Shown here: positions 56,315-64,000 of the stretch, one piece after another | Layout of the letters: the number at the start of each line of letters is the position of its first letter | Numbering within the stretch: position 1 is the stretch's first letter | Origin: Singulisphaera sp. GP187 | GTDB lineage: Bacteria > Planctomycetota > Planctomycetia > Isosphaerales > Isosphaeraceae | DNA length: 64,000 nt | Direction of reading: 5' to 3' | NCBI RefSeq assembly: GCF_900129635.1 | Contig: NZ_FSRB01000001.1 | Span: 2,643,501 to 2,707,500 of the forward strand | Made by a program: the position numbers and the translations under genes | The notes under the pieces: generated by a model | The model's database searches: none | The model's input: the letters and a program-made list of their open reading frames with translations, nothing else | What the model was told of the DNA's origin: nothing

Positions 56315-57646
56315 ATGCTTCGTTCCGAACGCCGTGTGGTTATCACCGGACTTGGTCTCGTCAGTCCCCTCGGGATTGGCCCGGAAGCCAATTGGGCCGC
56401 CCTCTCCGAGGGGCGGGGTGCCGTGCACAAGCTCACGGCATTCCCGGTCGAGAACTTGCCCAATGACGTCGGTGGAGAAGTCCCCGACTTCAACCCCAAG
56501 ACGTGGCCCAAAAAGTACGCTCTGCCCGATCCTGAGCACCGCAAGGCGCTCACCAAGAGCATGAAGTACATGGCCCGCGACATCCAACTCGCGGTGGCCG
56601 CCGCCGAGCTGGCCTTCATCGACGCCGGCTTGGCGGAAGGGGCGATCGACCCCACCCGAATTGGCGTCGACCTCGGGGCCGGCCTGATCTCCACCGAGCT
56701 CGACGAGCTCGCCCCGGCGATCAACCACGCCTCCCAGAACGGCGGCGCATTCGACTATCGCATCTGGGGCCGAGAGAGCATCGGCCAGATCCCGCCGATC
56801 TGGCTCTTGAAGTATCTGCCCAACATGCTCGCCTGCCACATCTCGATTTTGCTCGACTGCCAAGGGCCGAGCAACACGATCACCGAGGCCGAGTCCGCCT
56901 CGAACCTGGCGATCGGTGAGGCGAGCCGGATCATCGCCCGAGGGCGAGCCGACCTCATGATCACCGGCGGAGCCGACTCGAAAATCCATCCGCTCAGCCT
57001 CGTGCGCATGAGCCTGCTCGAGCAAATGTCCCACTGGAGCGGTGACCCAACCGGCGCCTGCCGACCGTTCGACGTGCAACGCGACGGCTGGGTGCCCGGC
57101 GAAGGGGCGGGGATTCTCGTTCTTGAAGAACGTGAACATGCTCTCAAGCGAGGTGCGCGGATTCACGGTGAGATCCTCGGCTTCGGCTCGGGGTGCGACG
57201 CCACGCCGGGCGGCGGGCTCGATCCCGACGGGATCGGCACCGAGATCGCCCTCAACGCGGCACTCCGCGACGCGGGGCTGGCGCCGTCCGAAGTCGGTCA
57301 CGTCAACGCCCATGGCGCGGCCTCGAAGATTTCCGACCTCGCCGAGGCCCGGGCCTTCCATCGCGTCTTCGGCGGGGCGAACGTTCCCGTCACCGCGCTC
57401 AAGGGCTACATGGGCAACCTCGTGTCGGGTTGCGGAGTGGTCGAGTTGATTTCCAGCTTGATCGGGGTCAACCAAGGGAAGATTCCCCAGACCCTCAACT
57501 GCGATGAGCTCGATCCCGCCTGCGTCGTCGACCTCATCCGAGGCGCTTCGCGTGATACCAACAACCCGATTTTCGTGAACACCAATCTCACCCGGCACGG
57601 TCAGGCGGCCGCCCTGGTCGTCCGTGGCAATTCGGCCGCGAACTGA
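56315..57646 (+). CDS. Ketosynthase-like chain-length-factor-type protein (KS-beta), no catalytic Cys
   Basis: 443 residues with the thiolase-fold KAS architecture: RRVVITGLGLVSPLG, LMITGGADSKIHPLS, CRPFDVQRDGWVPGEGAGIL and VNAHGAAS. The residue aligning with the nucleophilic Cys is Glu193 (NTITEAESASN). The His of KSMxGH is Asn (KGYMGNLVSG), and the C-terminal NSFGFGG is NTNLTRHG. Thus it cannot condense by itself and resembles chain-length factors, although these usually have Gln. The intact ketosynthase begins 34 bases downstream; the pair probably forms a heterodimer. Confidence 0.85.
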   Translation: MLRSERRVVITGLGLVSPLGIGPEANWAALSEGRGAVHKLTAFPVENLPNDVGGEVPDFNPKTWPKKYALPDPEHRKALTKSMKYMARDIQLAVAAAELAFIDAGLAEGAIDPTRIGVDLGAGLISTELDELAPAINHASQNGGAFDYRIWGRESIGQIPPIWLLKYLPNMLACHISILLDCQGPSNTITEAESASNLAIGEASRIIARGRADLMITGGADSKIHPLSLVRMSLLEQMSHWSGDPTGACRPFDVQRDGWVPGEGAGILVLEEREHALKRGARIHGEILGFGSGCDATPGGGLDPDGIGTEIALNAALRDAGLAPSEVGHVNAHGAASKISDLAEARAFHRVFGGANVPVTALKGYMGNLVSGCGVVELISSLIGVNQGKIPQTLNCDELDPACVVDLIRGASRDTNNPIFVNTNLTRHGQAAALVVRGNSAAN

Positions 57647-57679
57647 CAAAGAGACTTTCGCCGTCGAGGAACTGGCTCC

Positions 57680-58963
57680 ATGCGTCGAATCGTCGTGACA
57701 GGAATGGGAATGGTCACGCCTCTGGGCCCTAACCTGGAGGCGACTTGGTCCGCGCTTCAGGAAGGGCGGAGCGGCGTCGGCACCATCACGCTGTTCGATG
57801 CCGAGACTTTTCCAACCCGGATCGCCGCCGAGGCGACCAACTTCGCGCTCGAAGACTACATCAGCGATGCGCCACGCTGGCAGGAATACTGTCGGAATAC
57901 GAAGTTTGCGATCGCGGCCGCCCAGATGGCGATCGACCATTCCGGGCTCGCGACCGTGAAGGACCTCGACCGCTCCCGGTTCGGTGTCTACCTGGGCTCT
58001 GGGGAAGGTCAGCAGGACTTTCCTCGGTTCGTCGAGTTGGTGCGGAACGCAACTCGCCAAGGGAAGGTCGACACGACCGTCTTCACCAGCCAGGGGCTTC
58101 GCAAACTCCACCCGATCCATGAAGCCGAGCAAGAGCCGGGTACTCCGTCGGGGCACCTCGCAAGCCTCTTCGGGGCCCGCGGCCCGAACGCCAATTGCTT
58201 GACCGCCTGCGCCGCGAGCTCGCAGGCGATCGGCGAGGCGACCGAGATCATCCGCCGCGGTGACGCCGACGTGATGTTGTCGGGCGGCACGCACAGCATG
58301 ATCCACCCGTTCGGCGTGACTGGCTTCAACCTCTTGACCGCGCTCTCGACCCGCAACGACGACCCCACCCGCGCCAGCCGTCCCTTCGACCGCGACCGCG
58401 ACGGATTCATCCTCGGGGAAGGTGCGGGCATGCTCATTCTTGAAGAATTAGAGCACGCCAAGAAACGCGGTGCAACAATCTATGGTGAAGTCGCCGGCTA
58501 CGGCTCGACCGCCGACGCGTTCCGGATTACCGACAGCCACGACGAAGGCCGAGGTGCCATCGCTTGCATGCGAGAGGCCTTGGCCCAAGCCCAACTGAAC
58601 CCGGAGGACGTTGATTATATCAACGCACACGGGACGAGTACGTCCGTCAATGACTCAGTTGAGACGTTGGCGATCAAGCGAACTTTTGGTGAGCAAGCCT
58701 ATCAGGTGCCGATCTCAAGCACCAAGAGCATGATGGGTCACCTGATCGCCGCGGCGGGCAGCGTCGAGGCGATTGTTTGTCTCCTGACGATTCGTGACGG
58801 GGTCGTTCCTCCGACGATCAACCTCGACAACCCCGGTCCTGACTGCGACCTCGACTACATCCCCCACGTCGCCAGGCGCAAGCTGGTCGACGTTACGTTC
58901 TCAAACAGTTTCGGTTTCGGCGGACAGAACATCGCCTTGATTCTTCGACGTTTCGCCGGCTGA
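57680..58963 (+). CDS. Beta-ketoacyl-ACP synthase (KS-alpha)
   Basis: Condenses malonyl-ACP with an acyl primer. 427 residues, FabF-like. Catalytic residues all present: C177 in NCLTACAASSQA, His in INAHGTSTSVND, Lys/His in TKSMMGHLIAAAG, and the C-terminal SNSFGFGGQN. It has GAGGA nine bases before the ATG. Together with the preceding KS-beta-like protein, ACP and two dehydratases it forms an iterative type II system, which appears to lack a ketoreductase gene within this window. Confidence 0.92.
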   Translation: MRRIVVTGMGMVTPLGPNLEATWSALQEGRSGVGTITLFDAETFPTRIAAEATNFALEDYISDAPRWQEYCRNTKFAIAAAQMAIDHSGLATVKDLDRSRFGVYLGSGEGQQDFPRFVELVRNATRQGKVDTTVFTSQGLRKLHPIHEAEQEPGTPSGHLASLFGARGPNANCLTACAASSQAIGEATEIIRRGDADVMLSGGTHSMIHPFGVTGFNLLTALSTRNDDPTRASRPFDRDRDGFILGEGAGMLILEELEHAKKRGATIYGEVAGYGSTADAFRITDSHDEGRGAIACMREALAQAQLNPEDVDYINAHGTSTSVNDSVETLAIKRTFGEQAYQVPISSTKSMMGHLIAAAGSVEAIVCLLTIRDGVVPPTINLDNPGPDCDLDYIPHVARRKLVDVTFSNSFGFGGQNIALILRRFAG

Positions 58964-59056
58964 CGACGCGTCCGGCCCGTTTGGGCCGGCGACGCCTCGA
59001 AGACTTGACCGAACTACACCTCGAGCTCACCCTGGCGGCGTCCACGGAGTCCAAAC

Positions 59057-60094
59057 GTGTCCACTTCGTCTCTCCTGATCCTGCTGGTACCGACGCTCGT
59101 GGCGCTCGGCACGCTAGCGGTGTTCCTTATCCATGTCGCGATTCGGTACACGCCGATCGTGGGCCGGGTTTTCGAGGAGAAACCACTCTTCCTTCCGCTT
59201 CGCGTCTCTCCCCTCCAGAACGATGGTGAAGAAGTCTCGTTCACCACCAAGGACGGCCTGAAACTCGCCGGCACGTACCTCACCGCCCGGACTGCGTCCC
59301 GGCTCGGCGTCCTCGTTTTCTGCCATGAATACTTGTCCGATCGCTGGAGCTATCGCCCCTACGCCGATTACCTTCGCGACCTCGGTTTCGATATCTTTAC
59401 GTTCGACTTTCGCAACCACGGAAAAAGCGAGAGCGACCCCCAGTACAAGCCTCTGCAGTGGGTGACCGACCACGAGACCGCCGACCTTCGGGGCGCCTTG
59501 GCCTACCTCCGAACCCGCCCCGACCGCGATCCGGCCGGCTTCGGACTCTATGGGATCAGCCGAGGCGGAGGCACCGCCTTGGTCACCGCGGCCCGGGATC
59601 CCGGCGTCTGGGGTGTGATCACCGATGGCGCCTTCCCGACCCGGGGAACGATGCTCGCCTACATCCTCCGCTGGGCGGAGATCTACGTGGGCAGTCCGAT
59701 CTTGTGGAAGCGGATGCCGCTCTGGGTCTTCTCCTACGTCGGTTTCATGGGCCGGATGCAGTCGCAGCGTAACCTTCGCTGCCACTTCCCCGACGTGGAA
59801 CGCGCGGTGGCTCGGCTGGCACCGCGCCCTTGGCTGATGATCCACGGCGGCAAGGACGCCTACATCGGTCCCGAGATCGCCCGGCTCCTCTTCGCCGAAG
59901 CACGTGAACCCAAAGAGTTGTGGATCGTGCCGGGAGCCAAGCATAATCGCTGTCGCGAGGTCCAGCCCGAATCCTATGCCGAGCGCGTCAGCTCGTTCCT
60001 CGGCCGCGTGGCTCCGCGTCGGCCCCTCCCTAAAGAAACGGCCGTGCCGGTCGGTCAGGTGACCAAGGAAATGACTTCCTCGGGAGTTCTCTGA
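59057..60094 (+). CDS. Membrane-anchored alpha/beta hydrolase
   Basis: 345 residues. One N-terminal transmembrane segment (LLILLVPTLVALGTLAVFLI) is followed by an alpha/beta hydrolase domain: VLVFCHEYLSDRW (oxyanion region), FDFRNHGKSES, nucleophile elbow YGISRGGGTAL, IHGGKDAYIGPE (Asp) and GAKHNRC (His). All three catalytic residues are visible. GTG start at 59057. It lies between the KS pair and the GH3-type gene, so hydrolysis or transfer of a finished acyl product is plausible. Confidence 0.82.
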   Translation: MSTSSLLILLVPTLVALGTLAVFLIHVAIRYTPIVGRVFEEKPLFLPLRVSPLQNDGEEVSFTTKDGLKLAGTYLTARTASRLGVLVFCHEYLSDRWSYRPYADYLRDLGFDIFTFDFRNHGKSESDPQYKPLQWVTDHETADLRGALAYLRTRPDRDPAGFGLYGISRGGGTALVTAARDPGVWGVITDGAFPTRGTMLAYILRWAEIYVGSPILWKRMPLWVFSYVGFMGRMQSQRNLRCHFPDVERAVARLAPRPWLMIHGGKDAYIGPEIARLLFAEAREPKELWIVPGAKHNRCREVQPESYAERVSSFLGRVAPRRPLPKETAVPVGQVTKEMTSSGVL

Positions 60095-60172
60095 ACTTCC
60101 GCCTCCTTCGATTCGGGCCGCCGCGCGGCTCGCGGCCGAACGGCAGGAACCGTTGAAGGATTGGCGGCATCG

Positions 60173-61879
60173 ATGCTCTATCTATTTCGGAAGTATGCCG
60201 GATTGCCGCTCCTCAATCGCTCACGGCGGTTGGCGCGGCATTTCCTTGCTCAGACGAGTCGCGCTGACGAAGTTCAGCGCGACTTACTCATGTCACGGAT
60301 CGCTCGTCACGCCGAGAGTCAGTTCGGCCGCGATCATCACTTCCACGAAATCCGGACCCCCGCCGACTTCCGTCGCCGCGTCCCGATTCGCGCCTACGAC
60401 GCGATGGAACCGTACATCGACCGCGTCCGCCAAGGCGACCTCGGCGCCTTGTTCGGCGCCGGCACCAAGGTGTTGATGTTCGCGATGACCTCGGGAACAA
60501 CCAATCGTCCCAAGACGATCCCGGTCACCCAGGAGTCGCTCAACGACTACCGCGAAGGATGGACGATCTGGGGCATTCAGGCGTTCGATGCGCACCCGCA
60601 AATCCTCGCTCGCGGTCTGCTCCCGATCCTGCAAATCGCCAGCGACTGGCGCGAGAGCATGACCCCGTCCGGGATCCCGTGCGGAGCGATCACCGGGCTG
60701 ACGGCCCACATGCAGAACCCGCTGATCCGGTTGACCTACTGCATGCCCGCGATCGCGTCGCGGATCAAGGACATCGAATCGAAATATTATGTAGCGCTTC
60801 GGCTTTCGGTCTTCCGCAACCTGGGCACGACGATCGCCGCGAATCCGAGCACGATCCTGGCGATCGCGCGGCTCGGCGACCGTGAGAAGGCCACCCTGAT
60901 TCGCGACATTGCCGACGGCACGCTCAACGCGAAGTGGGACCTTCCCGCCGACGTCCGCGAAGCGCTCCGCCGAAAGGTCGGCCGCAAGCACAAGAAGGCA
61001 GCGCGGCGGCTCGAGGCGATCGTCAATCAGACGGGTCGGTTGCTCCCCAAGGATTACTGGCCCAACCTCTGCTTCCTGGCGAACTGGACCGGCGGCACCA
61101 TGGGCTCTTACCTCCGGAACTACCCGGAGTACTTCGGCGACCGCCCGGTCCGCGACGTCGGTCTCATCGCTTCGGAAGGGCGGATGACGATTCCGATCGA
61201 GGACGGAACCCCCGCGGGCGTTCTCGATATCCGCCACCACTACTTCGAGTTCATCCCCGAGGACCAGGCGGACCGCGAAGCGCCCGAGACCGTTGAGGCC
61301 CACGAGTTGATCGAAGGCCAACGCTACTTCATCCTCCCAACCACCGCGGGGGGTCTCTATCGCTACCAGATTCACGACCTGATCCGGTGCGTCGGGTTCC
61401 ACGGCAAGGCCCCCGTTATCGAATTCCTCAACAAAGGGGCCCACTTCTCGAGCCTGACCGGAGAGAAGCTGTCTGAATTCCAGGTCGTCGCCGCGGTCAG
61501 TGCCGCGCAGCGGACCCTCAACCTGCGGATTGGCTCGTTCTTGCTCCTCCCGAGTTGGGGCGATCCCCCCCACTACAACCTCCTCGTGGAAGAGTCCGAC
61601 CTGGTCGATCGCGGCATCGCCGAGGCGCTCGCCCACGAAGTCGAAGCCGAACTGCAGCGCCTGAACCTCGAATACGAAAACAAGCGCTCAACCCTCCGAC
61701 TCGGCCCAATTCGGATACGCCGCATTCCGACCGGATCTTGGTCCGATTTTCAAAAGAGGCGACTGGCGAGGAGTGGGGGAACCGTCGAACAATATAAGCA
61801 GCCGCACCTGATGCCTGACCTCGGAGCGTTGGAAACGTTCCGACTCAGTGACACCGCTTGGACTTCGCTCGCGGACTGA
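60173..61879 (+). CDS. GH3-type acyl-acid amido synthetase
   Basis: 568 residues of the ANL adenylate-forming GH3 family (auxin-responsive promoter type in annotations), which activates a carboxylic acid with ATP and joins it to an amino acid or amine. ATP-binding FAMTSGTTNRPKTIPVTQES, then FLANWTGGTMGSY, GLIASEGRMTIPIEDG, TTAGGLYRYQIHDLIRC and the C-terminal hinge region FQKRRLARSGGT. ATG at 60173; an in-frame TTG 12 bases upstream is also open. Last member of the FAS/PKS-like run, a candidate chain-release enzyme. Confidence 0.88.
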   Translation: MLYLFRKYAGLPLLNRSRRLARHFLAQTSRADEVQRDLLMSRIARHAESQFGRDHHFHEIRTPADFRRRVPIRAYDAMEPYIDRVRQGDLGALFGAGTKVLMFAMTSGTTNRPKTIPVTQESLNDYREGWTIWGIQAFDAHPQILARGLLPILQIASDWRESMTPSGIPCGAITGLTAHMQNPLIRLTYCMPAIASRIKDIESKYYVALRLSVFRNLGTTIAANPSTILAIARLGDREKATLIRDIADGTLNAKWDLPADVREALRRKVGRKHKKAARRLEAIVNQTGRLLPKDYWPNLCFLANWTGGTMGSYLRNYPEYFGDRPVRDVGLIASEGRMTIPIEDGTPAGVLDIRHHYFEFIPEDQADREAPETVEAHELIEGQRYFILPTTAGGLYRYQIHDLIRCVGFHGKAPVIEFLNKGAHFSSLTGEKLSEFQVVAAVSAAQRTLNLRIGSFLLLPSWGDPPHYNLLVEESDLVDRGIAEALAHEVEAELQRLNLEYENKRSTLRLGPIRIRRIPTGSWSDFQKRRLARSGGTVEQYKQPHLMPDLGALETFRLSDTAWTSLAD

Positions 61880-62008
61880 CGCGAGTGACCGTGCGGTATT
61901 AGGTTCGGCTTGTGCGGGGATTCGGGTTGTGGTATCCGATATCCTCGATTCGTTCTCGCTGATCGCCCACCAGGATGGGACGCGCGGCGATCCGCCAGCC
62001 ATGATGGC

Positions 62009-62050
62009 CCCGGCCCGGTCCCCTACTTTTACTTTGGGGAGATCCGGGCC
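62009..62050 (+). terminator. Strong hairpin between the GH3-type and DUF1571-like genes
   Basis: GGCCCGG-t-CCCC and GGGG-at-CCGGGCC enclose a loop of about a dozen bases. It is about 130 bases after the GH3-type stop and before the next start. No T-run follows, so termination is only likely. Confidence 0.4.
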
Positions 62051-62082
62051 CGGTAGACCCCATTGAGGGGGAGAACTTCGCT

Positions 62083-63285
62083 ATGGATAGGGCGACGGAT
62101 TCCGCCTTGAAATTGCTCGCGCGTCGGGTTTGTGTTGTGACCGGGCTGGTTGCCTGCGTCACCAACGTAGGCTGCGCTCGGATGCGCTCCTTCAACCCGG
62201 GTACTCCGCTGATGCTGGGTGCCGCAGCTCCGTTCGGTCGCACGAAACCGGTCGCGCCGGGAAACGATCTCTACGCCCAGGAAGTGGGACGCGGGGTCTC
62301 ACACTCCCGGACCCTGTTGGCCCAGGACCGCGCCCGGACGCAGGCCCGCAACCGATCGAACGGTGGCCGGCTTTCCGGTGGGGATGACCCCTCCGCACTC
62401 GCGGAAACACCCCCGCTCCAAGTGGCGCTTCAGCCGCCCGTAACGATCCGGCCGGGAGAAAAACGCTCGACCAGCGAGCCGCTCCCCGCCCTCGGTTTGA
62501 ACGAACCGACCAGCCAACCCGCCCCGGCCAGCCCGGAGCCGAAGCCGGCGCCTGAGTCGACGGAACTCGCCACCATCGTGGCATCGTCCCAGGCTCGGCT
62601 CGAAGCCATCACAAGCTATCAGGTTTTGATGAAGCGTCGGGAACGCGTGGGTGAGACCCTCGGACCGGCGGAAGAAGTCTTGCTGAGCGTGCGCCGGAAC
62701 CCGAGGGCGATTCGCCTGGAATGGCCCGACGGACCGAGCAAGGGGCGTGAGGTGCTCTACTCGGCCAACGACGACGCGAACCTCATGCACGTCAAGATGA
62801 CCGACTCGATCGTGCCCGTGCCCCCCATGAGCCTGGCCGTGGATAACCCGATGGTGCTCCGCAACAGCCGGCATCCCATTACCGAAGCCGGCTTCGAGAC
62901 GATCCTGGCCGACCTCCAAAAGAACATCGCACAGGCCGGGGCGACAGGCTCCGCAGTGGGCCAAATGACCTACGGAGGCCTGGAAAACCCGGGGCAGCTC
63001 GATCAACCCAGCCATAAGATCGTTCGCGTCACCCCCAACGGCGAGAACTGGGTGGTCTACATCGACCCGACCTCGAAACTCCCCGTCATGGTTGAAGGGC
63101 AGGCTGCCAACGGCGACCTCCTCGAACGCTACCTCTTCGGCGCGGTGACGGTCGACCCGGAAGCGCTGGCCGCGAACGAGGCATTCGACCCGAGTCAACG
63201 CTGGGGGCAGGCCCCCAGCGGACTCTTGTCCCGCCTCGCCCGGGCCGGCGGCGGCAAGGCACCGGCGGAGGCTCAGGCGCGCTGA
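62083..63285 (+). CDS. DUF1571-like lipoprotein
   Basis: 400 residues. Signal region CVVTGLVACVTNVGC, whose end fits a lipobox, so it is probably a lipoprotein. A Pro/Ala/Ser-rich, disordered segment follows to about residue 155. The folded domain is residues 165-350: LEAITSYQVLMKRRERVG, EEVLLSVRRNPRAIRLEW, KGREVLYSANDDANLMHVK and WVVYIDPTSKLPVMVEG. This resembles the LolA-like fold of DUF1571 proteins frequent in planctomycetes. GGGGGAG precedes the ATG. Role unknown, perhaps lipid or lipoprotein handling. Confidence 0.75.
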   Translation: MDRATDSALKLLARRVCVVTGLVACVTNVGCARMRSFNPGTPLMLGAAAPFGRTKPVAPGNDLYAQEVGRGVSHSRTLLAQDRARTQARNRSNGGRLSGGDDPSALAETPPLQVALQPPVTIRPGEKRSTSEPLPALGLNEPTSQPAPASPEPKPAPESTELATIVASSQARLEAITSYQVLMKRRERVGETLGPAEEVLLSVRRNPRAIRLEWPDGPSKGREVLYSANDDANLMHVKMTDSIVPVPPMSLAVDNPMVLRNSRHPITEAGFETILADLQKNIAQAGATGSAVGQMTYGGLENPGQLDQPSHKIVRVTPNGENWVVYIDPTSKLPVMVEGQAANGDLLERYLFGAVTVDPEALAANEAFDPSQRWGQAPSGLLSRLARAGGGKAPAEAQAR

Positions 63286-63501
63286 CTGCCATACTGGCGA
63301 ACAATACGGCAGCCCTGTCAGCGTTGGCGAAAATCAATGAACCGAGCTTAGAAAATGTAAATCTTGACTTGATCGTCGTTTAGAGCATAATACTAGCAGG
63401 TTCTTCCATGGACCCATCGCTTCGGCCTGTTTCTTGCAAGGAATGCCGAGGCTCGTAGCCTGACTACCCCAACAGGCCCGCCTTGCGTGAGAACGGTCGT
63501 C

Positions 63502-63882
63502 ATGACCATGGATCGTCCCTACTCCATCCTTATCACCGACGACGATCCCGCTGTGCGGGAGACGTTTCGCGAGATATTTGAACCGGTTGGGTTTCATACT
63601 CTCCTGGCCGAGAGCGGTGAAGAAGCTATCGATATCGTCCAGGCTCAACACGTTGACCTGGCCTTGATGGATATGCACTTGCCGAAGCTCTCGGGCCTGG
63701 AGACGATGACCCTCGTCCGACAGATCAAGGGCGTACTGCCCATGATCCTGATCTCGGCCGAAAGCGATGACAACCTCCTTCGCCGGGCGCTTTCCGCCCA
63801 TGCCTTTTGCGTCTTGGCGAAGCCGGTCAGTCGCAACGTGGTGATCTACGTTGTGACTAAAGCGCTCGAGAAGTTCTACTGA
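63502..63882 (+). CDS. Single-domain response regulator (CheY-like)
   Basis: 126 residues comprising one receiver domain: acidic pocket ILITDDDPAV, phospho-acceptor D57 in LALMDMHLP, S85 in LISAES and Lys107 in LAKPVS. No DNA-binding output domain. ATG at 63502 was used; a GTG five codons earlier and another ATG two codons later are also in frame. The histidine kinase is not in the window. The next gene starts nine bases after its stop. Confidence 0.88.
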   Translation: MTMDRPYSILITDDDPAVRETFREIFEPVGFHTLLAESGEEAIDIVQAQHVDLALMDMHLPKLSGLETMTLVRQIKGVLPMILISAESDDNLLRRALSAHAFCVLAKPVSRNVVIYVVTKALEKFY

Positions 63883-63890
63883 GCGGTCGA

Positions 63891-64000
63891 ATGCGTCGAC
63901 CTCACCTGCTCCTGCTCGTGTTCGCCCTCTTGCCCTCCTCCGCAAGGGCGCACGATATCCCCAATGCGCGGGTCGATCGGTCGATTCAGATCCATCTCCG
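63891..64000 (+). CDS. Start of a secreted or membrane protein, cut by the window end
   Basis: 36 codons: MRRPHLLLLVFALLPSSARA is a signal peptide, then HDIPNARVDRSIQIHL. I recall such AHDIPNARVDRSIQ starts at the N-terminus of planctomycete membrane proteins related to HupE/UreJ-like transporters, but the remaining sequence is needed. It begins nine bases after the response regulator and may share its transcript. Confidence 0.5.
   Translation, partial: MRRPHLLLLVFALLPSSARAHDIPNARVDRSIQIHL

Noticed and set aside
1-64000. CRISPR arrays, tRNA or rRNA genes
   Set aside because: No series of regularly spaced direct repeats and no cloverleaf or rRNA-like sequence was noticed by eye. A tRNAscan or CRISPR finder run would be needed to exclude them fully.

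Overview
The window is a GC-rich chromosomal stretch from what is most likely a planctomycete of the Isosphaeraceae type. I base this on gene content and protein style rather than on a marker gene. The supporting features are a DUF1571-like lipoprotein, GH3-type acyl-acid synthetase, HEAT-Hint secreted proteins, several secreted proteins of a planctomycete style, and many solitary genes with long spacers. No rRNA, tRNA or CRISPR array was recognised.

Layout. 1-1603: a partial Nit6803-like nitrilase facing away from a TetR regulator. 1804-7980: a minus-strand run of a secreted helical-repeat protein, a GXGXG protein, a lipoprotein, corA, recJ and pcm. 8647-18000: mostly monocistronic genes (MBL hydrolase, M29 aminopeptidase, coiled-coil protein, lpxA, membrane-anchored dual-specificity phosphatase, SGNH hydrolase, PilZ). 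A 163-bp MITE-like element sits in the T-tract of a terminator at about 11.2 kb. 18239-25972: ilvD, a zinc-ribbon membrane protein, an esterase-fold protein lacking its nucleophile, a GH13 glycosidase and a methyltransferase. 26171-28238: an accessory patch with an IstB remnant, an orphan protein and a StrF-like glycosyltransferase. 28780-32759: two tandem paralogues (signal peptide, TPR/HEAT-like region, C-terminal Hint domain), each frameshifted at a C-homopolymer. 32889-38775: ABC-2 permease, long serine acetyltransferase, O-methyltransferase and EF-P.

38936-41143 is a defence relic. An intact darT-darG toxin-antitoxin pair lies between the C-terminal stub of a type I restriction hsdS and the N-terminal stub of hsdR, so darTG appears to be the survivor of a deleted type I restriction-modification operon. 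41139-46571 is a minus-strand operon of lysine 2,3-aminomutase, two D-Ala-D-Ala-ligase-like ATP-grasp enzymes and a GNAT-histone deacetylase fusion, possibly an undescribed beta-lysine pathway. 46797-48136 holds another small accessory patch: decayed fragments plus an antitoxin/PIN toxin pair. 48741-53797 carries two metallopeptidases, a small secreted protein and a beta-propeller protein.

54211-61879 is a co-directional type II fatty-acid/polyketide-like locus: two FabZ-like dehydratases, an acyl carrier protein, a ketosynthase-like protein with Glu in place of the catalytic Cys (chain-length-factor-like), a complete ketosynthase, a membrane-anchored alpha/beta hydrolase and a GH3-type acyl-acid synthetase. 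The window closes with a DUF1571-like lipoprotein, a single-domain response regulator and the start of a secreted protein.
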